Positions 54,955 through 64,000 of a DNA stretch of 64,000 nt are shown piece after piece; within the stretch, counting starts at the first letter, position 1; each line of letters opens with the position of its first letter. The translations under genes were made by a program, and so were the position numbers. The notes under the pieces were generated by a model that was not told where the DNA came from, searched no databases, and saw nothing but the letters and a program-made list of their open reading frames with translations. This stretch comes from Massilia alkalitolerans DSM 17462 (GTDB lineage: Bacteria; Pseudomonadota; Gammaproteobacteria; Burkholderiales; Burkholderiaceae_D), in the NCBI RefSeq assembly GCF_000427785.1, contig NZ_ATYR01000014.1, positions 84,331 to 148,330 on the forward strand. The letters are read 5' to 3'.

Positions 54955-57585
54955 AGCGGCCAGCAGCCGCGCCGCCTCCAGGGCCGGCAGCGGCCGCGCG
55001 AACAGGTAGCCCTGCGCGAACTGGCAGCCGTAGCCGCCCAGCAGCGCGAGCTGCCCTTCCGTCTCGACGCCTTCGGCCACCACCGACAGCCCCAGGCTGT
55101 TGGCCAGCGCCATCACCGCCGCCACGATGGCGCGGTCTTCCGCACTGGCCTCGAGCTCGCGCACGAAGGCGCGGTCGATCTTGATCTTGCGGACCGGGAA
55201 GCGCTTCAGGTAAGCCAGGCTCGAATAGCCGGTGCCGAAGTCGTCGATCGACAGGCACATGCCCATGCCATTGATCTGGCGCAGGATGTCGAGCGTCCGC
55301 CCGCCATGCTGCATCAGCGCGGTTTCGGTGAGTTCGAATTCGACCAGCGCGGGGTCGATGCCGGTCTCGCCGACGATGCGCCGGATCGAAGACACCAGTC
55401 CGTCGTGCATGAACTGGCGCGCCGACAGGTTGATCGCCAGCGGCACCGCAAGCAAGCCCTGACGCTGCCAGGCGATGCACTGCTCGCAGGCGCTCTGGAC
55501 CACCCACTCCCCTACCGGCACGATCATCCCGTTCTCTTCCAGGATCGGGATGAATTCGTCCGGCCCCACCACATTCTCTCCGTCGCGGCGCCAGCGCAGC
55601 AGCACCTCGAGGGCGTGCAGGCGGCGCGTGGCGGTGTCGATGATGGGCTGGTAGTGCAGCTCGAATTCCTCGCGCGCGAGCGCCCCGCGCAGCTGCGATT
55701 CGAGCTCGAAGCGGCGCGCCGCCGCCTGGTTCATGCGCTGGTCGAAGAACTGGTAGTTGTTCCGGCCCGCCGCCTTGGCGTGGTACATCGCCGCGTCGGC
55801 ATGGCGCATCAGGGTGTCGACGTCGTCGCCGTCGTCGGGGCACAAGCAGATGCCGATCGAGGGCGTGATGTGCAGGCTGCGGCCCTCGAACGGGTACGGA
55901 GTGGCCAGCAGGTCGATGATCTTGTCGGCCACCTGCGCGCAGTCGCGCGCGCCGCCGACCTCCGGCAGCAGCACCACGAACTCGTCGCCGCCCAGGCGCG
56001 CCACGGTGTCGCTGTCGCGCACCGCCGTGCCCAGGCGCCGCGCGACCTCGCGCAGCAGCTGGTCGCCGGTGGCGTGGCCGAGCGAATCGTTGATGGTCTT
56101 GAAGCGGTCGAGGTCGAGGAACATCACGGCCAGCCGCCCTTTGCCATCCTTCGCGTTGCGCTCAGTGTTCCGGCGCACCGCGCGCAATGCGCACTCGAGC
56201 CGGTCGGACAGCAGCGCGCGGTTCGGCAGCCCGGTCAGGCTGTCGTGATAGGCCATGTGGTGCACCCGCGCCTCGGCCTGGCGCCGTTCGGCGATTTCTT
56301 CCTGCAGCAAGGCGTTGGCTCCGGCCAGTTCGGCGGTGCGCTCCGCCACCCGGATCTCGAGCTCGTCGCGCGCGCGCCGGATCGCGTCGGCCGCTTCGCG
56401 CCGCGCGGTGACGTCGTCGATCAGCCAGACGCTGCGCCCGCTCTTCTGGTCGGCATCGAACAGGCGACCCGACAGGCGCGCCCAGAACGGCGTGCCGTCG
56501 CGCCTCGCCATCAGGTATTCCGCCGTGTGCACCTGCCCTGCGCCGAAACTGCGCGCGGTGTCGAGGCGCGCCAGCTTCCAGCTGGTCTCGTCCGGGTACA
56601 GGGCGCGCACCGGGGTGCCGTCCATGCCGCCGGCGGGACTGCCGAACAGCTCTTCCATCTTGCTGTTGCAATGCAGGGTGACGCCGTCCTCGACCACCGC
56701 GATGCCCAGCACCGCGTTGTCGAGGATGGCGCGGTTCTCCATCAGCGCATTGCGCAGCTGGATCTCGTCGTGACGCTCGCGGGTGCGGTCCTCGAACAGC
56801 CAGATCGTGCCGAGTCCCGGGTCTTCGGGATTGAACAGATAGCCGTTGAGCTGGCCCCAGATGCGCGAGCCGTCCTTGCGCACCATCTCGGTCTCGGCGC
56901 GGTAGGGAATGCCGCGCGCCAGCTGTGGGTAGGCGGTCGCGCCGAAGTCGTGCCAGGACTGGTCGTCCGGGTAGACGATGCGGGTCGAGCGGCCCAGCGC
57001 CTCGCCGTCGCGGTAGCCGAACATCCTGGAGAAGGCCGGGTTGTAGCGCTGGATGATGCGGTTGCGCGTGTACATGATGCCGATCGTGGCGTTCTGCATG
57101 ATCGCCCGCACCTCGAACAGCGTCTGGCGCACGTCGGTCACGTCCTCGGCGATCCAGATGGTGCCGGCCTCGCGCGCCCCGGGGTCGACCGCGCGGCCGC
57201 GCAGGCGCGCCCACATGATCGAGCCGTCGCGCCGACGGAAGGCTTGCTCGCCCTTTTCGTACAGGCCGCCGGCGGCCAGCACCGGATAGGCTTCGGCAAC
57301 CAGCGCCTGGTAATCGTCGGGGGTGAGGAAGATGTCGGCCGGACGCAGGCCGCACATGTCGGAGTAGGAATAGTCGAGCATCTCGCAGATGCGCGGATTG
57401 CAGGACTTGAACTGGCCGGGCAGCGTGAAGACGATGCCGACCGGCGCGTTTTCCAGGATGGCGTGCTGGTCGCGCAGGGCGATGCGCAGCATCTCGTGTT
57501 CGAGATCGCGGGCATCAGGCGCCAGCGCCTGGTCAGTAGAAGCGCTGCCTGCTGCGAGCTGGAGCTCGCCGGAGTGTCGGTCCAT
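54943..57585 (-). CDS. PAS-GGDEF-EAL c-di-GMP signalling protein
   Basis: This is an 880-residue cytoplasmic protein. Three PAS domains (about 40-160, 165-285 and 290-405) are joined by a coiled coil (about 405-440) to GGDEF. The cyclase motif GGDEF at 532-536 has RDSD five residues before it. The phosphodiesterase motif reads EVL (660-662) instead of EAL, but the metal and catalytic residues in DDFGTGYSS, the lysine of KIKID and AEGVE are kept. It is therefore likely active in both domains. It is a single gene, convergent with xth. Confidence 0.92.
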   Translation of the reverse strand: MDRHSGELQLAAGSASTDQALAPDARDLEHEMLRIALRDQHAILENAPVGIVFTLPGQFKSCNPRICEMLDYSYSDMCGLRPADIFLTPDDYQALVAEAYPVLAAGGLYEKGEQAFRRRDGSIMWARLRGRAVDPGAREAGTIWIAEDVTDVRQTLFEVRAIMQNATIGIMYTRNRIIQRYNPAFSRMFGYRDGEALGRSTRIVYPDDQSWHDFGATAYPQLARGIPYRAETEMVRKDGSRIWGQLNGYLFNPEDPGLGTIWLFEDRTRERHDEIQLRNALMENRAILDNAVLGIAVVEDGVTLHCNSKMEELFGSPAGGMDGTPVRALYPDETSWKLARLDTARSFGAGQVHTAEYLMARRDGTPFWARLSGRLFDADQKSGRSVWLIDDVTARREAADAIRRARDELEIRVAERTAELAGANALLQEEIAERRQAEARVHHMAYHDSLTGLPNRALLSDRLECALRAVRRNTERNAKDGKGRLAVMFLDLDRFKTINDSLGHATGDQLLREVARRLGTAVRDSDTVARLGGDEFVVLLPEVGGARDCAQVADKIIDLLATPYPFEGRSLHITPSIGICLCPDDGDDVDTLMRHADAAMYHAKAAGRNNYQFFDQRMNQAAARRFELESQLRGALAREEFELHYQPIIDTATRRLHALEVLLRWRRDGENVVGPDEFIPILEENGMIVPVGEWVVQSACEQCIAWQRQGLLAVPLAINLSARQFMHDGLVSSIRRIVGETGIDPALVEFELTETALMQHGGRTLDILRQINGMGMCLSIDDFGTGYSSLAYLKRFPVRKIKIDRAFVRELEASAEDRAIVAAVMALANSLGLSVVAEGVETEGQLALLGGYGCQFAQGYLFARPLPALEAARLLAASVA

Positions 57586-57666
57586 GGTTCCTGATTGTCT
57601 CTCGGCTAACTTGCCATTTAGAAATCATAAACCACAAAGTCTCCTTGTTCCAAAACTAAGAGGCAC

Positions 57667-57696
57667 AAAAGATGGGCCGTGTTGTTACGGCCCATC
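57667..57696 (-). terminator. Rho-independent terminator of the prp operon
   Basis: GATGGGCCGT and ACGGCCCATC form a 10-bp perfect stem with the loop GTTGTT. On the minus strand it is followed by TTTT. It is 21 bp after the prpF stop. Confidence 0.88.
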
Positions 57697-57716
57697 AATC
57701 ATGCAGGCGACTTACT

Positions 57717-58916
57717 TCAAGCTTCTTCGAAATAATCGCCCGGGACGCGGACCCATCCTTCCATCAGCACGCGTGCGCTGCGGCTCATGATCGCTTTGGC
57801 AACGCTCCATTCGCCCTTCGATTGCACCGCCTCCGCTCCCACCCGCAGGGTCCCGGAAGGATGGCCGAAGCGCACTGCGCTGCGCGCGCCGCCACCGGCC
57901 GCCAGGTTGACCAGGGTGCCGGGGATCGCGGCGGCGGTGCCGATTGCCACCGCCGCCGTGCCCATCATCGCGTGGTGCAGCTTGCCCATCGAGAGCGCGC
58001 GCACCAGGAGGTCGACGTCGCCCGCGTTCACTTGTTTGCCGCTCGAGGAGACGTAGTTCGCCGGTTTCGCCACGAAGGCCACCTTGGGCGTGTGCTGGCG
58101 CTTGGCCGCTTCCTCGATGCTGGCGATCAGGCCCATGCGCAGGGCGCCGTGGGCGCGGATGGTCTCGAACATGGCCAGCGCGCGCGGGTCGCCGTTGATG
58201 GCGTCCTGCAGCTCCGTGCCGGTGTAGCCGATCGCTTCGGCATTGACGAAGATGGTCGGGATGCCGGCGTTGATCATGGTCGCCTGCAGCCGTCCGACAC
58301 CCGGGACGTCCAGCTCGTCCACCAGGTTTCCGGTCGGGAACATCGACCCACCGGCGCCCTCCTCCTCGGCCGCCGGGTCGAGGAACTCGAGTTGCACCTC
58401 GGCCGCCGGGAAGGTCACGCCGTCGAGTTCGAAGTCGCCGGTTTCCTGCACTTCGCCGTTCGTCACGGGGACGTGGGCGATGATGGTCTTGCCGATGTTG
58501 GCCTGCCAGATGCGCACAGTCGCCATGCCGTCCTGCGGCACGCGTTCCGGGTCGACCAGGCCGCTGGCGATGGCAAAGGAGCCGACTGCCGAGGACAGGT
58601 TGCCGCAGTTGCCGCTCCAGTCGACGAAAGGCTTGTCGATCGAGACCTGGCCGAACAGGTAGTCGACGTCATGGTCGGCCTTGTCGCTCTTGGCGACGAT
58701 CACGGCCTTGCTGGTGCTGGAGGTGGCGCCGCCCATGCCGTCGATCTGCTTGCCGTAGGGGTCGGGGCTGCCGATCACGCGCAACAGCAGCGCGTCGCGC
58801 GCCGGGCCGGGCACGCGCGCGGCTTCCGGGAGGTCTTGCAGGCGGAAGAACACGCCTTTGCTGGTGCCGCCGCGCATATAGGTGGCGGGGATTTTGATTT
58901 GGGGGGTGTGTGCCAT
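57717..58916 (-). CDS. prpF: 2-methylaconitate cis-trans isomerase PrpF
   Basis: This isomerase works with AcnD. It converts trans-2-methylaconitate, made by AcnD, to the cis form. The 399-residue protein has TYMRGGTSKGVFF (near residue 12), NCGNLSSAVG and GHPSGT, the PrpF/diaminopimelate epimerase-like fold. The ATG at 58916 follows AAGGA, and an earlier TTG at 58940 is less likely. It is the last gene of the prpB-prpC-acnD-prpF operon. Confidence 0.94.
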   Translation of the reverse strand: MAHTPQIKIPATYMRGGTSKGVFFRLQDLPEAARVPGPARDALLLRVIGSPDPYGKQIDGMGGATSSTSKAVIVAKSDKADHDVDYLFGQVSIDKPFVDWSGNCGNLSSAVGSFAIASGLVDPERVPQDGMATVRIWQANIGKTIIAHVPVTNGEVQETGDFELDGVTFPAAEVQLEFLDPAAEEEGAGGSMFPTGNLVDELDVPGVGRLQATMINAGIPTIFVNAEAIGYTGTELQDAINGDPRALAMFETIRAHGALRMGLIASIEEAAKRQHTPKVAFVAKPANYVSSSGKQVNAGDVDLLVRALSMGKLHHAMMGTAAVAIGTAAAIPGTLVNLAAGGGARSAVRFGHPSGTLRVGAEAVQSKGEWSVAKAIMSRSARVLMEGWVRVPGDYFEEA

Positions 58917-58997
58917 ATGAATCCTTGTTTGGCCATGCAAACGCTGGTTGAACGCGCGGTCGGCAACGCCGACCGCGCGTTCAAATCACGTTCGCAA

Positions 58998-61607
58998 TTA
59001 CGCGGCGACTTTCGGAACCGACGACTCGAGGAAATCCTGCGCGAAGCGCTGCAGCACCCCGCCCGCCTCGTAGATCGCCACTTCCTCCGCGGTGTCGAGG
59101 CGGCAGGTCACCGGGACCTCGACGCGCTCGCCGTTCTTGCGGTGGATCACGAGTAGCAGGTCGGTGCGCGGGGTACGTTCACCAAGCACGTCGAAGGTCT
59201 CGGTGCCGTCGATGCCGAGCGTCAGGCGGTTCACGCCCGGCTTGAACTCGAGCGGCAGCACGCCCATGCCGACCAGGTTGGTGCGGTGGATGCGTTCGAA
59301 GCCTTCGGCCACGATCGCTTCCACGCCCGCCAGGCGCACGCCCTTGGCCGCCCAGTCGCGCGACGAGCCCTGGCCGTAGTCGGCGCCGGCGATCACGATC
59401 AGGGGCTGCTTGCGCTCCATGTAGGTCTCGATCGCTTCCCACATGCGGGTAACCAGGCCTTCCGGCTCGACGCGCGCCAGCGAGCCGGCTTTCACGTTGC
59501 CCATGGCATCGCGCACCATCTCGTTCTTCAGCGTCGGGTTGGCGAAGGTGGCGCGCTGCGCGGTCAGGTGGTCGCCGCGGTGGGTGGCGTAGGAATTGAA
59601 GTCTTCTTCCGGCAGGCCCATCTTCGCCAGGTATTCGCCGGCGGCCGAATCGAGCAGGATCGCGTTCGACGGCGACAGGTGGTCGGTGGTGATGTTGTCG
59701 CCCAGGACCGCCAGCGGACGCATGCCGGCCAAAGTGCGCTCGCCAGCCAGCGCGCCTTCCCAGTACGGCGGGCGGCGGATGTAGGTGCTCTGCGGGCGCC
59801 AGTCGTACAGCGGGCTGACCTTCTCGCCGTCGTCCACGACGCGCGCGAACATCGGCGTGTAGACCTTGCGGAATTGCTCCGGCTTGACGCTGCTCTCCAC
59901 CACGGCATCGATCTCTTCGTCCGACGGCCACAGGTCGGCCAGGCGGATTTCTTTGCCCGAAGCGTCCGTGCCCAGCACGTCCTTCTCGATGTCGAAGCGG
60001 ATGCTGCCGGCGATCGCATAGGCCACCACCAGCGGCGGCGAGGCCAGGAAGGCCTGCTTGGCGTAGGGGTGGATGCGGCCGTCGAAGTTGCGGTTGCCCG
60101 ACAGGACGGCGGTCGCGTACAGGTCGCGTTCGATGACCTCCTGCTGGATGGTCGGATCCAGCGCGCCGCTCATGCCGTTGCAGGTGGTGCAGGCAAAGGC
60201 GACCACGCCGAAGCCCAGCTTTTCCAGTTCCGGCATCAGGCCGGCCTCTTCCAGGTACAGGGCCACGGCCTTGGAACCCGGCGCCAGCGAGCTCTTGACC
60301 CAGGGTTTGCGCATCAATCCCGCACGGTTGGCGTTGCGGGCGATCAGGCCGGCCGCGATCATGTTGCGCGGGTTGTTGGTGTTGGTGCAGCTGGTGATCG
60401 CCGCGATGATCACGGCGCCGTCCGGCATCAGGCCCGGGGCGTTGTCCACCTGGGCGGCGATGCCGCGCTCGGCCAGTTCCGAGGTCGGCACGCGCTTGTG
60501 CGGGTTCGACGGACCGGCGATGTTGCGCACCACGGACGACAGGTCGAACGACAGCACGCGCTCGTACTGGGCGGTCTTGAGGCTGTCGGCCCACAGGCCG
60601 GCTTCCTTGGCATAGGCTTCGACCAGTTGCACGGTCTCTTCCTCGCGGCCGGTCAGGCGCAGGTACTTGATGGTCTGCTCGTCGATGTAGAACATCGCCG
60701 CGGTGGCGCCGAATTCCGGCGCCATGTTCGAGATGGTGGCGCGGTCGCCCAGGGTCAGTGCCGAGGCTCCCTCGCCGTAGAACTCGAGGTAGGCCGAGAC
60801 GACTTTCGACTTGCGCAGGAACTCGGTCAGCGCCAGCACGATGTCGGTGGCGGTGATGCCGGGCTGCGGCTTGCCGGTCAGCTCGACGCCGACGATGTCC
60901 GGCAGGCGCATGTACGAGGCGCGGCCGAGCATGACGCTTTCGGCTTCCAGGCCGCCCACGCCGATCGCGATCACGCCCAGGGCGTCGACCATCGGGGTGT
61001 GCGAATCGGTGCCGACCAGGGTGTCCGGATAGGCCACGCCCTGTTCGGACTGGATCACCGGCGACATGCGCTCGAGGTTGATCTGGTGCAGGATGCCGTT
61101 GCCCGGCGGGATCACATCGACGTTCCGGAAGGCCTTCTTGGTCCACTCGATGAAGTGGAAGCGGTCTTCGTTGCGGCGGTCCTCGATGGCGCGGTTCTTG
61201 GCGAAGGCGTCCGGATCGAAGCCGCCGCACTCGACGGCCAGCGAATGGTCCACGACCAGCTGGGTCGGGACCACCGGATTGACCATGGCGGGGTCGCCGC
61301 CCTGCTCCGCGATGGCGTCGCGCAGGCCGGCCAGGTCGACCAGCGCGGTCTGGCCGAGGATGTCGTGGCAGACCACGCGCGCCGGGAACCACGGGAAGTC
61401 GAGGTCGCGCTTGCGTTCGATGATCTGCCTGAGGGCGTCGGTCATGCTGGCCGGGTCGCAGCGGCGGACCAGGTTCTCGGCCAGCACGCGCGAGGTGTAG
61501 GGCAGCGTGTCATAGGCGCCGGGCTGGATGGCCTCGACCGCGGCGCGCGTGTCGAAGTAGTCCAGCGAGGTGCCCGGGAGGGGTTTGCGGTGGTTGGTGT
61601 TCATCAT
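58998..61607 (-). CDS. acnD: Fe/S-dependent 2-methylisocitrate dehydratase AcnD
   Basis: This is an 869-residue aconitase-family enzyme that dehydrates 2-methylcitrate to trans-2-methylaconitate. The [4Fe-4S] ligands are the cysteine in SCTNTNNP and two in CTTCNG (C-x2-C). AcnD replaces PrpD in this operon, and it needs PrpF, encoded 81 bp downstream. The start has MMNTN, so either methionine may be used. Confidence 0.95.
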   Translation of the reverse strand: MMNTNHRKPLPGTSLDYFDTRAAVEAIQPGAYDTLPYTSRVLAENLVRRCDPASMTDALRQIIERKRDLDFPWFPARVVCHDILGQTALVDLAGLRDAIAEQGGDPAMVNPVVPTQLVVDHSLAVECGGFDPDAFAKNRAIEDRRNEDRFHFIEWTKKAFRNVDVIPPGNGILHQINLERMSPVIQSEQGVAYPDTLVGTDSHTPMVDALGVIAIGVGGLEAESVMLGRASYMRLPDIVGVELTGKPQPGITATDIVLALTEFLRKSKVVSAYLEFYGEGASALTLGDRATISNMAPEFGATAAMFYIDEQTIKYLRLTGREEETVQLVEAYAKEAGLWADSLKTAQYERVLSFDLSSVVRNIAGPSNPHKRVPTSELAERGIAAQVDNAPGLMPDGAVIIAAITSCTNTNNPRNMIAAGLIARNANRAGLMRKPWVKSSLAPGSKAVALYLEEAGLMPELEKLGFGVVAFACTTCNGMSGALDPTIQQEVIERDLYATAVLSGNRNFDGRIHPYAKQAFLASPPLVVAYAIAGSIRFDIEKDVLGTDASGKEIRLADLWPSDEEIDAVVESSVKPEQFRKVYTPMFARVVDDGEKVSPLYDWRPQSTYIRRPPYWEGALAGERTLAGMRPLAVLGDNITTDHLSPSNAILLDSAAGEYLAKMGLPEEDFNSYATHRGDHLTAQRATFANPTLKNEMVRDAMGNVKAGSLARVEPEGLVTRMWEAIETYMERKQPLIVIAGADYGQGSSRDWAAKGVRLAGVEAIVAEGFERIHRTNLVGMGVLPLEFKPGVNRLTLGIDGTETFDVLGERTPRTDLLLVIHRKNGERVEVPVTCRLDTAEEVAIYEAGGVLQRFAQDFLESSVPKVAA

Positions 61608-61650
61608 GATGAAGCTCGATAGCGCCTGATTGTTTAGCTATCCTCCGAGC

Positions 61651-61735
61651 CGTCATCCCGGCGCAGGCCGGGATCCAATTTTGTGTGCAGGCTATTCAAG
61701 CAAAACTTGGGTACCGGCCTTCGCCGGTACGACGG
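61651..61735. repeat. REP-like hairpin pair, tail-facing, inside the prp operon
   Basis: Hairpin ATCCCGGC-GCAG-GCCGGGAT (61655-61674) is followed by CCAATTTTG. Then CAAAACTTGG precedes hairpin GTACCGGC-CTTC-GCCGGTAC (61711-61730), followed by ACGACG. The same elements as at 6136-6258 are arranged with the AATTGG sides facing inward. It sits between the acnD start and the prpC stop, so it is transcribed in the operon mRNA and may affect mRNA stability. Confidence 0.82.
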
Positions 61736-61758
61736 TCTTCAGGCTAGCGGTACTGTCC

Positions 61759-62919
61759 TTACTTGCGGTCCGCGATCGGCACGAACTGCAGGTCTTCCGG
61801 ACCCACGTAGTTCGCGCTCGGGCGGATGATCTTGTTGTCGATGCGCTGCTCGATGATGTGCGCGGCCCAGCCGGAGGTGCGCGAGATGACGAACAGCGGC
61901 GTGAACATGGCGGTCGGCACGCCCATCATGTGGTACGAGACGGCCGAGAACCAGTCCAGGTTCGGGAACATCTTCTTGACTTCCCACATCACCGATTCCA
62001 GGCGCTCGGCGATGTCGAACATCTTCATCGAGCCGGCTTCCTGCGACAGCGTGCGCGCCACTTCCTTGATCACCACGTTGCGCGGGTCGCTGATGGTGTA
62101 CACCGGGTGGCCGAAGCCGATCACGACTTCCTTGTTGGCCACGCGGTTGCGGATGTCGGCTTCGGCCTCGTCGGCGTTCTCGTAGCGCTTCTGGATCTCC
62201 AGCGCGACTTCGTTGGCGCCGCCGTGCTTCGGGCCGCGCAGCGCGCCGATCGCGCCGGTGATGGCCGAGTGGATGTCCGAGCCGGTGCCGGCGATCACGC
62301 GCGAGGTGAAGGTCGAGGCGTTGAACTCGTGCTCGGCGTACAGGATCAGCGAGGTGTGCATCGCGCGCACCCAGGATTCGCGCGGCTTTTCGCCGTGCAG
62401 CAGGTGCAGGAAATGGCCGCCGATCGAATCGTCGTCGGTCTCGACGTCGATGCGCTTGCCGCTGTGGCTGAAGTGGTACCAGTACAGCAGCATCGAACCG
62501 AAGGACGCCATCAGGCGGTCGGCGATGTCGCGCGCGCCGGGCACGTTGTGGTCATCCTTTTCCGGCAGGGTGCAGCCCAGCACCGACACGCCGGTGCGCA
62601 TCACGTCCATCGGGTGGGCGCCGGCCGGCAGCGCTTCCAGTGCGCTCTTGACTGCCTGCGGCAGGCCGCGCAGCATTTTTAACTTGGCCTTGTAGCCCTT
62701 CAGTTCCGCCTGGGTCGGCAGCTTGCCGTGCACCAGCAGGTAGGCGATCTCTTCGAATTCGCAGGTGGTGGCGACGTCCAGGATGTCGTAGCCGCGGTAG
62801 TGGAGGTCGTTACCGGTCTTGCCGACCGAACACAGCGCGGTATTGCCGGCGGCGACGCCGGACAGGGCCACCGATTTCTTCGGCTTGAACGTTGGGGTCT
62901 CGTTGTTCTGGGTGCTCAT
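61759..62919 (-). CDS. prpC: 2-methylcitrate synthase PrpC
   Basis: This enzyme condenses propionyl-CoA with oxaloacetate. The 386-residue citrate synthase-family protein shows the catalytic region GPKHGGANE with its histidine and [14 protein letters not shown] with another histidine and the aspartate region. It lies 23 bp after prpB and before the acnD gene. Confidence 0.95.
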   Translation of the reverse strand: MSTQNNETPTFKPKKSVALSGVAAGNTALCSVGKTGNDLHYRGYDILDVATTCEFEEIAYLLVHGKLPTQAELKGYKAKLKMLRGLPQAVKSALEALPAGAHPMDVMRTGVSVLGCTLPEKDDHNVPGARDIADRLMASFGSMLLYWYHFSHSGKRIDVETDDDSIGGHFLHLLHGEKPRESWVRAMHTSLILYAEHEFNASTFTSRVIAGTGSDIHSAITGAIGALRGPKHGGANEVALEIQKRYENADEAEADIRNRVANKEVVIGFGHPVYTISDPRNVVIKEVARTLSQEAGSMKMFDIAERLESVMWEVKKMFPNLDWFSAVSYHMMGVPTAMFTPLFVISRTSGWAAHIIEQRIDNKIIRPSANYVGPEDLQFVPIADRK

Positions 62920-62942
62920 GCGTGGGATCTCCTGAGGCTGGA

Positions 62943-63833
62943 TTATTTGGTCTTTTTCTGGGCGAACAGCGCGTCCAGTTTCTGTTCGTAGCTGTGGTAG
63001 TCGATGCGGTCGTACAGTTCGGCGCGGGTCTGCATCGTGTCCAGCACGTTCTGCTGGGTGCCGTCGCGGCGGATCGCGTTGTAGACGTTCTCGGCCGCCT
63101 TGTTCATGGCGCGGAAGGCCGACAGCGGGTACAGGGCGATGCTCACATTCGCGCTGCGCAGTTCGTCCAGCGTGAACAGCGGGGTCGCGCCGAACTCGGT
63201 GATGTTGGCCAGCACCGGCACCTTGACGGCATCGGCGAACTGTTTATACATCTCCAGGCTGGTCATCGCTTCGGGGAAGATCATGTCGGCGCCGGCTTCC
63301 ACGCAGGCAATAGCGCGTTCGATGGCAGCGTCCAGTCCTTCCACGGCCAGCGCATCGGTGCGCGCCATGATCACGAAGTCCTCGTCGGTACGCGCGTCGG
63401 CGGCGGCCTTGACGCGGTCGACCATCTCGTCCTTGCTGACGATTTCCTTGCCCGGACGATGACCGCAGCGCTTGGCGCCGACCTGGTCCTCGATGTGGCA
63501 GGCGGCGGCGCCGGCCTTTTCAAGGGAGCGCACGGTGCGCGCGACGTTGAACGCCGAGGCGCCGAAACCGGTGTCGATGTCGACCAGCAGCGGCAGGTCG
63601 CACACGTCGGTGATGCGGCGCACGTCGATCAGGACGTCTTCCAGGCTAGAAATGCCGAGGTCCGGCAGGCCGAGGGAGCCGGCAGCGACGCCGCCGCCCG
63701 ACAGGTAGATGGCGCGGTAGCCGGCGCGCTTGGCCAGCAGCGCATGGTTGGCATTGATGGCGCCGATGACCTGCAGCGGGGTTTCTTCCTGGACGGCCTT
63801 GCGGAACGCGGCGCCGGCGGAGTGGTGGCTCAT
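62943..63833 (-). CDS. prpB: 2-methylisocitrate lyase PrpB
   Basis: This enzyme cleaves 2-methylisocitrate to pyruvate and succinate. The 296-residue protein of the isocitrate lyase superfamily has VDIDTGFG and the catalytic loop [11 protein letters not shown] with its cysteine. The ATG at 63833 follows GAAAGG and lies about 36 bp downstream of the predicted transcript start. An earlier in-frame start at 63872 lies at or before that point and was rejected. Confidence 0.95.
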   Translation of the reverse strand: MSHHSAGAAFRKAVQEETPLQVIGAINANHALLAKRAGYRAIYLSGGGVAAGSLGLPDLGISSLEDVLIDVRRITDVCDLPLLVDIDTGFGASAFNVARTVRSLEKAGAAACHIEDQVGAKRCGHRPGKEIVSKDEMVDRVKAAADARTDEDFVIMARTDALAVEGLDAAIERAIACVEAGADMIFPEAMTSLEMYKQFADAVKVPVLANITEFGATPLFTLDELRSANVSIALYPLSAFRAMNKAAENVYNAIRRDGTQQNVLDTMQTRAELYDRIDYHSYEQKLDALFAQKKTK

Positions 63834-63879
63834 GCTTATACCTTTCGAATGATGCGTTGATCGAATACCCACCTACCAA

Positions 63880-63895
63880 TGCAAGTGGCGTGCCA
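63880..63895 (-). promoter_or_regulatory. Sigma-54 promoter of the prp operon
   Basis: On the minus strand the sequence reads TGGCACGCCACTTGCA. It has GG (-24) and GC (-12) with the required 10-base spacing and matches the sigma-54 consensus TGGCACG-N4-TTGCA fully. Transcription would start near 63868, giving a leader of about 35 bases. Confidence 0.85.
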
Positions 63896-63946
63896 GTCCG
63901 GCATTCCTTATGGATCAAGGACTTGGCGCAGCTTCGACAGCTCATG

Positions 63947-63984
63947 TGTTTCATCGAAACGAAACGTGAAACACAAATGAAACA
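63947..63984 (-). promoter_or_regulatory. Palindromic upstream activator sites before the prp promoter
   Basis: TGTTTCAT (63947-63954) and ATGAAACA (63977-63984) form an inverted repeat with a 22-bp spacer, with GTGAAACAC (63966-63974) between them. They lie about 50-90 bp upstream of the -24 element, the usual zone for a sigma-54 activator such as PrpR. The prpR gene itself would be beyond the window's right edge. Confidence 0.6.
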
Positions 63985-64000
63985 TTGTAGCGACAAAAAA

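Noticed and set aside
58917..58940. TTG start for PrpF eight codons upstream
   Set aside because: The ATG at 58916 has a good AAGGA ribosome site and matches family starts.
59286..61622. Very long open frame antisense to acnD (also similar ones opposite argG, prpF, the DUF4214 gene and the PAS-GGDEF-EAL genes)
   Set aside because: High-GC DNA leaves antisense frames open. These translations are Arg/His/Val-rich, match no family and lie opposite well-identified genes.

Overview
This 64 kb window is a GC-rich, densely coded bacterial chromosome segment. Its gene content and order point to a betaproteobacterium of the Oxalobacteraceae (Massilia-like): lptF/lptG divergent from pepA, a CysB-CysI-DUF934-CysH-CysD-CysN sulfate assimilation block, a prpB-prpC-acnD-prpF methylcitrate operon, a porin of the Burkholderiales type, a PEP-CTERM protein and several PAS-GGDEF-EAL proteins. 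The assignment rests on protein resemblance and synteny only, with no rRNA in the window. I see no tRNA, rRNA, CRISPR array, insertion sequence or prophage.

Layout. 0-6.1 kb: a truncated PAS sensor, orn, an M48 protease, phhB, rsgA, argF and argG. 6.1-6.6 kb: REP-like hairpins and a small GIY-YIG protein. 6.7-15.7 kb: two PAS-GGDEF-EAL proteins enclosing an SDR, murB, the c-di-GMP-binding yajQ and a nitronate monooxygenase-like enzyme. 15.8-22.7 kb: an SdpR-like repressor with a membrane partner, a DHH phosphoesterase, a LytS/LytTR-type two-component pair, a cytochrome P450 and an orphan NarX-type kinase. 22.8-23.9 kb: a porin. 24.2-30.7 kb: a complete carotenoid cluster crtE-X-Y-I-B with convergent crtZ, predicted to make zeaxanthin and its glucosides from FPP. 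30.8-37.6 kb: DUF2141 protein, AGCS symporter, nhaA behind a structured leader RNA, DUF4126 protein, a secreted thioredoxin-like protein, a Spy-like protein and a methyltransferase. 37.6-44.8 kb: sulfate assimilation and siroheme synthesis. 44.7-50 kb: a DUF4214 repeat-rich protein, cbiX, lptG and lptF. 50-54 kb: pepA, small hypothetical genes and an AT-rich island with a PEP-CTERM protein. 54.2-57.6 kb: xth and a third PAS-GGDEF-EAL protein. 57.7-64 kb: the methylcitrate operon, with a sigma-54 type promoter at its head.

How the genes work together. CysD/CysN activate sulfate to APS, CysH reduces APS to sulfite, and CysI reduces sulfite using siroheme. CobA and CbiX, encoded nearby, supply two of the three siroheme steps, and divergent CysB is the expected regulator. 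PrpC, AcnD, PrpF and PrpB turn propionyl-CoA plus oxaloacetate into pyruvate and succinate. LptF and LptG form the inner-membrane part of the lipopolysaccharide exporter.

The most unusual items are non-coding. One is a roughly 100-bp palindromic repeat present twice in opposite orientation. Others are two oppositely arranged REP-like hairpin pairs, a three-way-junction RNA before nhaA followed by a hairpin that hides the ribosome binding site, and a near-consensus sigma-54 promoter with palindromic upstream sites before prpB. I did not find a clearly new multi-gene system. The least explained proteins are the 404-residue secreted thioredoxin-like protein, the SdpR-like pair, the Pro/Ala-rich sensor kinase and the Cys-rich nitronate monooxygenase-like enzyme.
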